From the NCBI GenBank assembly GCA_028823075.1, contig JAPKCE010000116.1, positions 1 through 6,292 of the forward strand: a DNA stretch of 6,292 nt. Direction: 5' to 3'. The DNA is from Myxococcota bacterium (GTDB lineage: Bacteria; Myxococcota; UBA4151). The notes beneath the pieces are model-generated. The model was not told the origin of the DNA, ran no database searches, and saw only the letters and a list, made by a program, of their open reading frames with translations. The translations under genes and the position numbers were made by a program. Of the stretch, positions 1 through 6,291 are shown piece by piece. Positions within the stretch are counted from its first letter, which is position 1. Each line of letters opens with the position of its first letter.

Positions 1-1689
1 CAGGCTTGGCATCGGTTCGCCCACGGCCTCGGGGGGCAAGGTCGCCTGCACTGGAAACATGAGCTGAACAACTGCGTCAGTCGCCAATTTGTTGAGACCG
101 ATCTGCGCTAAGACCTCGTCGAAGGAGAACTGTTTAAGGCGGTTCGCTATATCTTGGAGGTCTTCGTTAGCCTGCAGCTTTGTCATGCTGCTGCCGTTTG
201 CCCGTAAGGCGCGGTCGAGAAGGTTTTCGCCCACCTCACGCGCCTGTTCCTGCTCACGTTTACGCACCGCCGTGCGAATGCGCGTGCGCGCCCTCGAGGT
301 GACGACAAAATCCAGCCATTCACGATTTGGCGTGCGGCGCTTATCGGTCAGCACTTCCACCCGATCACCGCTTTTTAATTTACTGCGCAGCGGTACCATG
401 CGCCCGTTCACCTTGGCCCCCGAGCACGTCAGGCCCACCTCGGTATGCACCGAAAAGGCAAAGTCAACGCAAGTCGCTCCGCGCGGCAGTTGCACCACGC
501 CACCTTTGGGCGTGAACACAAAAACCTCTTCGTGAAAGAGCTCGTGGCGCACAGACTCCATGAACTCGTTGGGGTCGCGAACCGTATCCTGCCATTCCAT
601 CAATTGATCGAGCCAAACCGGTGCTTTTGCCTTGCCGCCCTGGGAGTTCGAGTCGCCTTCTTTATAGCTGTAATGGGCCGCGAGGCCGCGCTCGGCAGTG
701 ATGTCCATCTCTTCGGTGCGAATCTGAATTTCGATGAGTTGTCGATTGGGCCCAACCACCGTCGTATGGAGGCTCTTGTAACCGTTCTGCTTAGGCAGCG
801 CGACGAAATCCTTAAAGCGCCCAGGGATCGGTCGCCATTTGGCATGCACATTACCCAGAACCGCGTAACAGTCGGCCAACGAGGTGACGATCACGCGGAA
901 GGCCACAGCATCGTAGATCTCCGCCAGAGAAACCCCTTTTTTCTCTAATTTCATAAAGATCGAATATAGGTGCTTGGCGCGCCCATAGATTTTAACAATC
1001 TTAACCTCGTTGCCGTCCAAGGCGGCGCTGATTTCGCCAACCGTCTCCGCCACGTAGCGGTCGCGCGCGGGCAGGTGCTCGTCCAGATCCTTGCGCATTT
1101 GCTCATAACTGTTGGGCTGCAAGTAACGAAAACTCAGGTCTTGCAGTTCGGTTTTGAGCGCATTCATGCCAAGCCGGTCGGCTAAAGGAGCGTAAATATC
1201 CATGGTTTCACGAGCTATACGCCGCTGCTTTTCCGGCTTCATATGCTCGAGGGTGCGCATATTGTGCAAACGGTCGGCGAGCTTGACGATGAGCACCCGC
1301 AGATCGCGGGTCATGGCAACGACCATCTTGCGAAAGTTGTCCGCTGCTTTCTCGGCAGCCGTCGTAAATTCGATCTGCGAAATTTTGGTCACGCCGTCGA
1401 CCATCATGGCGACGCGCTCACCAAACTGATCGTTAATCTCTTCGATAGTGGCGTAGGTGTCCTCGACCGTGTCGTGCAATAAGCCGGTGCAGACAGTTGC
1501 TCCATCCATCCCCAAATCGGCGAGAATATACGACACTTCAAGGGGGTGCATTAAGTAGGGCTCGCCCGATTTACGCAATTGTCCCGCATGGCACTTTGCC
1601 GAAAAAATATAGGCGGCGGTGACCAGCCGAGCGGCTTTCGAGTCGTGCGCAACACCCATGCGATCGATGATCTCGGTGATGCGTCTCAT
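1..1689 (-). CDS. rel: RelA/SpoT-family bifunctional (p)ppGpp synthetase/hydrolase, 3' end beyond window
   Basis: Cytoplasmic stringent-response enzyme that makes (p)ppGpp from ATP and GTP/GDP and hydrolyses it. My translation from the ATG at 1689 is open to base 1, giving 563 residues; family members usually have about 700-750, so the C-terminal ACT/RRM part lies outside. The N-terminal HD hydrolase domain has H48, H72-D73, E76-D77 (HDTVED) and D139 (KLADRLHNMRT), matching the metal-binding set of active hydrolases. The synthetase domain (about 236-347) has GRAKHLYSI, D260, RFKD at 291-294, NGYKSLHTT and EIQIRT with E320. RFKD is the RXKD form of bifunctional enzymes, not the EXDD form of monofunctional RelA. 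A TGS domain follows at about 388-448 (VDFAFSVHT, GAKVNG, GDRVEVLT), then a basic helical stretch. All key residues are intact, so both activities are expected. An AGGG, 7 bases upstream, may serve as ribosome site. The start lies 9 bases after hcrB, with no terminator seen between. Confidence 0.96.
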   Translation of the reverse strand, partial: MRRITEIIDRMGVAHDSKAARLVTAAYIFSAKCHAGQLRKSGEPYLMHPLEVSYILADLGMDGATVCTGLLHDTVEDTYATIEEINDQFGERVAMMVDGVTKISQIEFTTAAEKAADNFRKMVVAMTRDLRVLIVKLADRLHNMRTLEHMKPEKQRRIARETMDIYAPLADRLGMNALKTELQDLSFRYLQPNSYEQMRKDLDEHLPARDRYVAETVGEISAALDGNEVKIVKIYGRAKHLYSIFMKLEKKGVSLAEIYDAVAFRVIVTSLADCYAVLGNVHAKWRPIPGRFKDFVALPKQNGYKSLHTTVVGPNRQLIEIQIRTEEMDITAERGLAAHYSYKEGDSNSQGGKAKAPVWLDQLMEWQDTVRDPNEFMESVRHELFHEEVFVFTPKGGVVQLPRGATCVDFAFSVHTEVGLTCSGAKVNGRMVPLRSKLKSGDRVEVLTDKRRTPNREWLDFVVTSRARTRIRTAVRKREQEQAREVGENLLDRALRANGSSMTKLQANEDLQDIANRLKQFSFDEVLAQIGLNKLATDAVVQLMFPVQATLPPEAVGEPMPSL

Positions 1690-1698
1690 CGCTGCGCC

Positions 1699-2679
1699 CT
1701 AATCCGGAGCACAGGCGTTCAGCAGGCGCTTGACGAAAACCGGGACCAGGGCGCGGCGCCAGGCTGGGTCGGTGGCTAAATTAGTCAGCGGAATGGAGCC
1801 CTTTTGAGCGCGTTTGATCACTTTAGCCTCGAGTTCATCGTCCCACGTTTCGCCCAAGAATTTATCGAGACCGCGCACGATGTTCGGGCGCGCAGCGAGC
1901 GCCGAAACAGCGATGCTCAAACGCTGAACCACGCGCTTATCGTCGCATTCGAGCAAAACCGCCATGTTGAGTAACGGAAAATCGATGGCATCGCGACGGC
2001 GCAGCTTGTGAAAGGCGGCGCGAACAGAAGAATTGGGTGTGGGAACCCTTAGCCCGAGAACCAACTCCCCCGCTTCGAGACAGGTGTTTTTAATTCCGTC
2101 TGGCACATAAAATTGATCCATTGGAAGGCTTCGGCGACCGTTCGGGCCCAAAGTTTCGACCTTGGCGCCATAGACGATCAGTGGAGGCGCCGAGTCATTT
2201 GAGGCCGCGGCGACGCATTTTCGCCCTCCGGCCACATGGCAGGTGTCACCATCCTTTTTCAGGCAAAACCCAAGAGCTTCGCGCCAAAATTGAGTCTGGT
2301 TATAATACACGCAGCGGGTGTCGAGGCAGAGGTTCCCACCCAGTGTCGCCATGACTCGGTGATGGGGTCCGGCTATGGCGCCGAGCGCCTCAGTTAGCGC
2401 CGGAAACACCATCTGTAACTCTGCGTTTTCTGCCAGGTCGTGAAGGCTACAACCGGCGCCGAGCCACCAGGTCTCTCCTTCATTTCGCATGGTTTTAAGT
2501 TCATCGATGGCGCTCAGGCTGACCAGCACTTTGGGACTAAAAAGCTGATGCTTGAGGTTGGGTAGCAGGTCCGTTCCACCGGCGATGATCATGGCGTCGC
2601 TGCCGTGTTCGGCAAGTAGCGCTAGCGCATCGTCAACGCTGCTGGGGCTGAGCAATTCAAATTCCGGCAGGCGCAACAT
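1699..2679 (-). CDS. hcrB: 4-hydroxybenzoyl-CoA reductase-type FAD subunit with extra [4Fe-4S] loop (beta)
   Basis: FAD-binding medium subunit of a xanthine-oxidase-family enzyme; 326 residues from the ATG at 2679, close to the roughly 324 of Thauera HcrB. FAD-binding motifs are IIAGGTDLLPN (31-41) and ATLGGNLC (111-118). What identifies the class is the insertion after GGNLC: Cys123, Cys139, Cys147 and Cys155 (DTRC...GFC...DTCHV...RKC). In the characterised 4-hydroxybenzoyl-CoA reductase these spacings hold a [4Fe-4S] cluster that links ferredoxin to FAD; ordinary xanthine or CO dehydrogenase medium subunits lack it. The last spacing appears one residue shorter than I recall for Thauera. RRRDAIDFPLLNMAV (227-241) begins the C-terminal CO-dehydrogenase-flavoprotein-type domain. 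Start: a TTG at 2709 would add ten basic residues inside hcrA; the ATG at 2679 gives the usual LPEFELLSPSS opening, overlaps the hcrA stop by one base (TGATG), and has AAGG 9 bases upstream. Confidence 0.93.
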   Translation of the reverse strand: MLRLPEFELLSPSSVDDALALLAEHGSDAMIIAGGTDLLPNLKHQLFSPKVLVSLSAIDELKTMRNEGETWWLGAGCSLHDLAENAELQMVFPALTEALGAIAGPHHRVMATLGGNLCLDTRCVYYNQTQFWREALGFCLKKDGDTCHVAGGRKCVAAASNDSAPPLIVYGAKVETLGPNGRRSLPMDQFYVPDGIKNTCLEAGELVLGLRVPTPNSSVRAAFHKLRRRDAIDFPLLNMAVLLECDDKRVVQRLSIAVSALAARPNIVRGLDKFLGETWDDELEAKVIKRAQKGSIPLTNLATDPAWRRALVPVFVKRLLNACAPD

Positions 2680-5048
2680 CAGGAGTCGCCTTGTTGCAAG
2701 GCGCGCCAAACCGAGGCGGCACTGATGGGCAAGTTGCGAAAGCGATGGCCGATGGCGTCGTGCAATGCGTTCACAACGGCGGGAATTGCGGGGTGCAGAG
2801 GACCTTCGCCCGCCTCTTTAGCGCCGTAAGGACCCTCGGGGTCCATCGATTCGATGATCAGGCTTTCAAATTCAGGGACCTCGGCGCTGGTGGGGATGGG
2901 GTAGTCGAGCAGCGAAGGCCCAAGATGAAGACCCGGTGCAGCATGCCCGGCGGGGTAGAAGTCGTGGTTTTCCAAGTAAGCTTCGGCGGCTCCCATATAA
3001 GCGCTGCCTTCCATCTGTCCGGCAACGATCAAGGGGTTGAGGGCGCGTCCGCAATCATGCGCCACCCATATTTTCTCTACCTTGTATTCGCCAGTCTCCA
3101 TATCCACCGAAACCTCGGCAACATGTGCTGTAAAGCTATAAGCTGGCGAGGCGCCGATGGTGCCGCCGCGGTAGGCACCACCGAGCAGCGGCGTGTTGTA
3201 CCAACCCGAGGCGCTGAGCGTACCGTGATTGGCCTCGGCGCGGCGAAAGACATCGGCGATCGCTACCGAAACCGAGGTGTCGGCAGCGTCGACCGCTAAA
3301 CCGCCTGCCAAACGGACCTGCTTTTCACCCAACTCGAGCAGTTCTGCCGCCGCCTCTTTGAGTTTCCCGGAGAGCTTGCGCGCAGCGTCGATACAAGCGT
3401 TGCCGCACATAAAGGTCACGCGGCTGGAATAAGCCCCTAAATCGACGGGCGTAAGGTCGGAATCCGAGCTCACCACGCGCACATGTCCTGGCTCGATTCC
3501 AAGCTCTTCGGCGACGATATATGCGAGCATCGAGTCGGAACCTTGGCCGATATCCGAAGCGCCACAGAGCACCAGCGCCCGACCGGAACGATCGAGTTGG
3601 ATTGTGACGCCGCTCTGCGGCATCTCGTTAGGATAGACGGGGTAGTTAGTGCCCGAAATATACATGGACCCGGCAACACCAAGGCCACGGCCTTTAGGCA
3701 GTTTCCCCCATCGCTTGTCCCAGTCGCTGGCCTTGCGCACCGCCTCTAGGCATTGGTCAAAAGCGTTGGACTGGATGCGCATTCCATTCACCGTTTCGGC
3801 GACGCGCGGCAGGGTGTTTCGCCGGCGGACCTCCATGGGATCAAGGCCGAGCTTGGCAGCAGCCTCGTCGAGCGCACATTCGAAAGCAAAGCGCGGCTGC
3901 ACCGAACCATGCCCACGTTTGGGACCGCAGCAGGGTTTGTTGGTATAGTAGCGCGTGGAGGAGAAGCCGTAAGTCTCGAAGTCGTAAGGCCCGGTAAGCA
4001 ATTGCCCGGAATAATAAGCGGTTACCATGCCAAAAGAGGAGTATGCGCCACCGTCGATATCGATCTGTGAGCGCACAGCCTTAATTTTGCCTGCTTTATC
4101 CAGCCCAACGCGGAAATTCATATGCATGGGATGGCGCCCACGATGCGAATAAAAAACCTCTTCTCGAGTGTACAGGCATTTTACGGCACGGCCTGTTTTT
4201 TGCGCTAGTTTAGCGACACAGAACTCGAGATCAAAGGGTTCGGATTTACCGCCAAAAGCTCCGCCTACGGCCGGCTGAATGACGCGGATATTTTGCTGCG
4301 CTACGCCGAGTACGCGCGCCAGGTCTCGTTGCAGATAATGCGGTACTTGGGTGGCGCTGATCACCAGCAATTGCCCGTCGGCCTCTACCTTGGCTAGGGC
4401 ACAATGCGGCTCGATGGCGGCGTGCGTTGTTCCTTGAAAGTAATAATCACCTTCGCTGACCACGGCGCTGGCGGCGAGCGCTGCTTCGGTGTCGCCGAAC
4501 TGGAGATCGACGTACTTATGCTGATTTCCGCGCTTGTTCGTGGTATGAATTGGCTCATCGCTGGGTTCGAGTTTTGCCTTGTCGACGCTGAGCACGGGCT
4601 CAAGCGGCTCGTACTCCACTTCGATCAGCCGGCAAGCGGCGCTGGCGGTGGCCTCATCAACGGCTGCGATGGCCGCGACCGCGTCGCCAATATAGCGAAC
4701 TTTATCGATGCAAAGAACGTTCTCATCGCGGGTCCAAGGGATGACGCAATAGGGGATGGGCAGTTCGCTGCCGACCAGGGCCGCGAAGACGCCATCGAGC
4801 GCTTCTGCCTTACTCGTGTCGATGGATAGGATGCGCGCATGGGGCAGCGGAGAGCGCAGGATTTTACAGTGTAGCATGCCCGGAAACAGATAGTCATCCG
4901 CATACAGCGCATCGCCGGTGGCCTTGGCTAGAGCGTCGACTTTGCGCAAAGGGCGGCCGATAACGCCGCCGCCAGGAAGCTCGACTCCATGAATAACGCT
5001 CGGCCTGCCTTTGCCAACGCCAGCACCACCTTTTTTCTGTCCGCTCAT
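2679..5048 (-). CDS. hcrA: 4-hydroxybenzoyl-CoA reductase-type molybdopterin subunit (alpha)
   Basis: Large catalytic subunit, binding Mo-molybdopterin cytosine dinucleotide; 789 residues against about 770 for Thauera HcrA. The first ~28 residues are Gly/Lys-rich and variable; the aldehyde oxidase/xanthine dehydrogenase a/b hammerhead domain begins near GRPLRKVDALAKATGDALYADD (31-52) and the Mo-binding domain starts near residue 175. Visible Mo-site motifs are GGAFGGK (262-268), PCCGPKRGHG (372-381), DIGQGSD (499-505), SSDSDLTPVDLGAYSSR (527-543) and GPYGAKEAGEG (739-749), where Glu745 is the expected active-site glutamate. Known family chemistry is two-electron reductive dehydroxylation of 4-hydroxybenzoyl-CoA to benzoyl-CoA in the cytoplasm. 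Assignment to this substrate rests mainly on the HcrB partner; another aryl-CoA or N-heterocycle is possible. The start ATG overlaps the hcrC stop (ATGA) and has no strong ribosome site, which suggests translational coupling. No frameshift or missing motif is seen. Confidence 0.92.
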   Translation of the reverse strand: MSGQKKGGAGVGKGRPSVIHGVELPGGGVIGRPLRKVDALAKATGDALYADDYLFPGMLHCKILRSPLPHARILSIDTSKAEALDGVFAALVGSELPIPYCVIPWTRDENVLCIDKVRYIGDAVAAIAAVDEATASAACRLIEVEYEPLEPVLSVDKAKLEPSDEPIHTTNKRGNQHKYVDLQFGDTEAALAASAVVSEGDYYFQGTTHAAIEPHCALAKVEADGQLLVISATQVPHYLQRDLARVLGVAQQNIRVIQPAVGGAFGGKSEPFDLEFCVAKLAQKTGRAVKCLYTREEVFYSHRGRHPMHMNFRVGLDKAGKIKAVRSQIDIDGGAYSSFGMVTAYYSGQLLTGPYDFETYGFSSTRYYTNKPCCGPKRGHGSVQPRFAFECALDEAAAKLGLDPMEVRRRNTLPRVAETVNGMRIQSNAFDQCLEAVRKASDWDKRWGKLPKGRGLGVAGSMYISGTNYPVYPNEMPQSGVTIQLDRSGRALVLCGASDIGQGSDSMLAYIVAEELGIEPGHVRVVSSDSDLTPVDLGAYSSRVTFMCGNACIDAARKLSGKLKEAAAELLELGEKQVRLAGGLAVDAADTSVSVAIADVFRRAEANHGTLSASGWYNTPLLGGAYRGGTIGASPAYSFTAHVAEVSVDMETGEYKVEKIWVAHDCGRALNPLIVAGQMEGSAYMGAAEAYLENHDFYPAGHAAPGLHLGPSLLDYPIPTSAEVPEFESLIIESMDPEGPYGAKEAGEGPLHPAIPAVVNALHDAIGHRFRNLPISAASVWRALQQGDS

Positions 5049-5575
5049 GGGGCTTTTGGGTCCACAAGAGGCGCCGGGACGGGGCGTTGATCAACGCCCG
5101 TACGGGGCGCATCGATCCCGGCGGCGAGCCGCACAGCTTCGAATATTTTGGTATAACCGGTGCAGCGGCAGAGGTTGTTGGCGAGGGCTGCACGAATCTG
5201 GGAATCGGTCGGCTTCGGCGTTTTTTGCAGCAGCGCCTTGGCGCTTAGGATCATTCCGGGCTGACAAAATCCACACTGTAAAGCGGTCGTCTGGTCAAAG
5301 GCATCTTGAACTCGATCCAGGCCATCGGCGCTCGCGAGGCCTTCGATGGTGGTAATCTGTAAGCCCTCGCAGCGACCGGCGAGAAGCAAGCAACTGAGCA
5401 CGGGTTGCCCGTCGATCAGCACCGTACAGGCACCACAGTCACCTTTGTCGCAACCTTGCTTGGTGCCGGTAAAGGCAAGCCGATAGCGTAAAACCTCGAG
5501 CAGTGTTTCGTTGCTTGGGGCGGCCACGAGGTGACGGTCGCCATTAATATCGAGATGGAGGGCTTTGGCGCTCAC
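5045..5575 (-). CDS. hcrC: 4-hydroxybenzoyl-CoA reductase-type 2x[2Fe-2S] subunit (gamma)
   Basis: Small iron-sulfur subunit that passes electrons between the FAD in HcrB and the molybdenum site in HcrA. From a GTG start at 5575 it has 176 residues, near the roughly 160 usual for the family. The N-terminal plant-ferredoxin-type domain has Cys42, Cys47, Cys50 and Cys62 (GCDKGDCGACTV...SC). The C-terminal four-helix domain has Cys101, Cys104, Cys136 and Cys138 (QCGFCQPGM, NLCRCTGY). All eight ligands are present. A Pro-rich tail of about 20 residues follows the second domain. The reading frame stays open up to 5698, but those extra 41 residues are arginine- and proline-rich and overlap the ferredoxin gene; the GTG lies 8 bases after GAAAGG and leaves a 16-base gap to the ferredoxin stop. 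It overlaps hcrA by four bases. Confidence 0.93.
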   Translation of the reverse strand: MSAKALHLDINGDRHLVAAPSNETLLEVLRYRLAFTGTKQGCDKGDCGACTVLIDGQPVLSCLLLAGRCEGLQITTIEGLASADGLDRVQDAFDQTTALQCGFCQPGMILSAKALLQKTPKPTDSQIRAALANNLCRCTGYTKIFEAVRLAAGIDAPRTGVDQRPVPAPLVDPKAP

Positions 5576-5583
5576 GTGTCGCG

Positions 5584-5589
5584 CCTTTC
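5584..5589 (-). promoter_or_regulatory. hcrC: Ribosome binding site that decides the hcrC GTG start
   Basis: GAAAGG on the minus strand, in the gap between the ferredoxin stop and the GTG at 5575, with 8 bases of spacing. It supports the GTG over the longer frame opening at 5698. Confidence 0.65.
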
Positions 5590-5591
5590 GC

Positions 5592-5963
5592 TTAGTCTTC
5601 CCAATAGGGGGAGAAGTCTTCGGCCGGTTCGGCGTCCTCATCGACTTCGTTATCCCAGTCATCGTTGCGGAAACGGCTGGTTTCGCCGTCCATGGCATCT
5701 TTTGCCGGGAGTTCGGCGGCGCCGTGCATTTTCACAGCGCGTTCAAACAAGGTGGCTTCGTCTTCACGCAGCGTTTGGTTGGGTAAGCAGCAGGCCACGG
5801 GGCAGACTTCTTGGCACATTTCAGCGCCATAAAAGCCAACACATTCGGTGCAAAGCGCCGGGTTGATGACGTAGGCGGTGTCGCCTTCGCGGATGGCCGA
5901 GTTCGGACATTCCGGCTCGCAGGCTCCACAATTGATGCAATCAGCGGTGATCATGGTGGACAT
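5592..5963 (-). CDS. Alvin-type 2[4Fe-4S] ferredoxin with acidic C-terminal tail
   Basis: Small cytoplasmic electron carrier of 123 residues. Cluster I motif is CINCGACEPECP with Cys9, Cys12, Cys15 and Cys19. Cluster II motif has Cys38, Cys41, then an eight-residue insertion, then Cys50 and Cys54 (CTECVGFYGAEMCQEVCP). That insertion and the following helix (about 64-81, ending KMHG) are typical of the Allochromatium/YfhL type with very low potential clusters. Residues 82-123 form an extra tail with 16 Asp/Glu and only three Lys/Arg, ending SPYWED. Being first in the run ahead of hcrCAB, it is probably the donor to the HcrB [4Fe-4S] cluster; the characterised 4-hydroxybenzoyl-CoA reductase does use a 2[4Fe-4S] ferredoxin. 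The start is set by AGGAGGA 7 bases upstream; an internal ATG at residue 4 is less well placed. The role as specific donor is inference. Confidence 0.94.
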   Translation of the reverse strand: MSTMITADCINCGACEPECPNSAIREGDTAYVINPALCTECVGFYGAEMCQEVCPVACCLPNQTLREDEATLFERAVKMHGAAELPAKDAMDGETSRFRNDDWDNEVDEDAEPAEDFSPYWED

Positions 5964-5970
5964 AGTTGGG

Positions 5971-5977
5971 TCCTCCT
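5971..5977 (-). promoter_or_regulatory. Strong ribosome binding site of the ferredoxin gene
   Basis: AGGAGGA on the minus strand, 7 bases before the ATG at 5963. It is the strongest Shine-Dalgarno sequence in the window, as expected for a first gene whose product must be abundant, and it selects this ATG over the one three codons downstream. Confidence 0.85.
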
Positions 5978-5986
5978 AGGGGTTTA

Positions 5987-6026
5987 AGTATAAAATTTCT
6001 CTGGGCTACGGGGGGCGAAGTGTCAA
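5987..6026 (-). promoter_or_regulatory. Possible promoter region of the ferredoxin-hcrCAB-rel run
   Basis: The only non-coding gap of the window (5964-6048) contains TATACT (5992-5987, five of six matches to a -10 box, in an A/T-rich patch) and TTGACA (6026-6021, a perfect -35 box). They are 28 bases apart, far more than the usual 17, so they do not form a normal sigma-70 pair. Either TATACT is used with an activator, TTGACA serves another start, or one match is chance. A start just after TATACT would give a leader of under 25 bases. No GG/GC sigma-54 pair was seen. Confidence 0.35.
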
Positions 6027-6035
6027 GAACGGAGG

Positions 6036-6061
6036 CTGCGTTTAGCGATCATCGAACGCAG
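6036..6061 (-). repeat. 7-bp inverted repeat spanning the stop codon of the upstream gene
   Basis: CTGCGTT at 6036-6042 is the exact reverse complement of AACGCAG at 6055-6061, with 12 bases between; the loop holds a smaller dyad, CGAT-C-ATCG (6046-6054). The minus-strand flank downstream of the stem lacks a run of T, so a standard intrinsic terminator is not supported. It could be a weak terminator, a 3' stabilising hairpin or an operator lying just upstream of the TTGACA box. Confidence 0.3.
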
Positions 6062-6291
6062 ATATGCAGGCTATTGTAATCGCCACACATGCGACCGCCG
6101 CGGATGGTCTCGATGCTAGGCTGACCGCACCAGCCGCCGTTCCACTTGCAGTTGCAGCCGCCGACGCTGATGCCGACGTCATGATAGTAACTAAAGATCC
6201 CATTGTCGCCGGCTGTGATGCAGGGGGCAACTAGGTTCCATTCGTTGCGGTTAGGCATGCGGAAACCTTGCGGACAACTCCAGTTATCGCG
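6049..6291 (-). CDS. C-terminal part of a cysteine-rich, probably exported protein (5' end beyond window)
   Basis: The frame is open to the right edge, so this is the last 80 residues of a longer protein and the ATG at 6258 is an internal Met. It starts with WSCPQGFRMPNRNEW, which resembles the CPxGWRxPxxxEW opening of FISUMP-like/C-type-lectin-like domains found in secreted and surface proteins. It contains seven cysteines in 80 residues (local positions 6, 24, 46, 48, 55, 69, 78), with many Gly, Trp and Asn and an ending of GRMCGDYNSLHICVR. Such cysteine density without metal-site spacing suggests disulfides and hence export, but the signal peptide is not in view. The family match is by motif memory only and function is unknown. 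It is separated from the ferredoxin by 85 bases and is probably a different transcription unit. Confidence 0.7.
   Translation of the reverse strand, partial: RDNWSCPQGFRMPNRNEWNLVAPCITAGDNGIFSYYHDVGISVGGCNCKWNGGWCGQPSIETIRGGRMCGDYNSLHICVR

Noticed and set aside
89..948. Plus-strand open frames of 148 and 167 residues
   Set aside because: They lie antisense to an intact rel frame with full family motifs; their composition is Arg/Ser-rich and shows no recognisable domain.
970..1482. Plus-strand open frames of 71-79 residues
   Set aside because: Also antisense to rel, with no domain or ribosome site; shadows of a high-GC coding strand.
1687..1701. HcrB-Rel fusion by read-through of the in-frame TAG
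   Set aside because: hcrB and rel are in the same frame, separated only by TAG and three codons, but Rel has its own ATG and an AGGG site, and nothing suggests amber recoding (no internal TAG in the other genes).
2680..2709. TTG start at 2709 for hcrB
   Set aside because: Adds a ten-residue basic leader inside hcrA without family support; the ATG at 2679 overlaps the hcrA stop and has AAGG at good spacing.
5576..5698. Longer hcrC beginning at 5698
   Set aside because: The extra 41 residues overlap the ferredoxin coding region and are low-complexity Arg/Pro/Lys; the GTG at 5575 has its own Shine-Dalgarno.
6036..6061. Intrinsic terminator after the cysteine-rich gene
   Set aside because: A 7-bp stem exists, but there is no T-run after it on the minus strand, so I list it only as an inverted repeat.
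6042..6230. Second minus-strand frame of 62 residues, Ala/Ser-rich
   Set aside because: Overlaps the cysteine-rich frame, which is open to the window edge and has domain-like features; the other frame is low-complexity.
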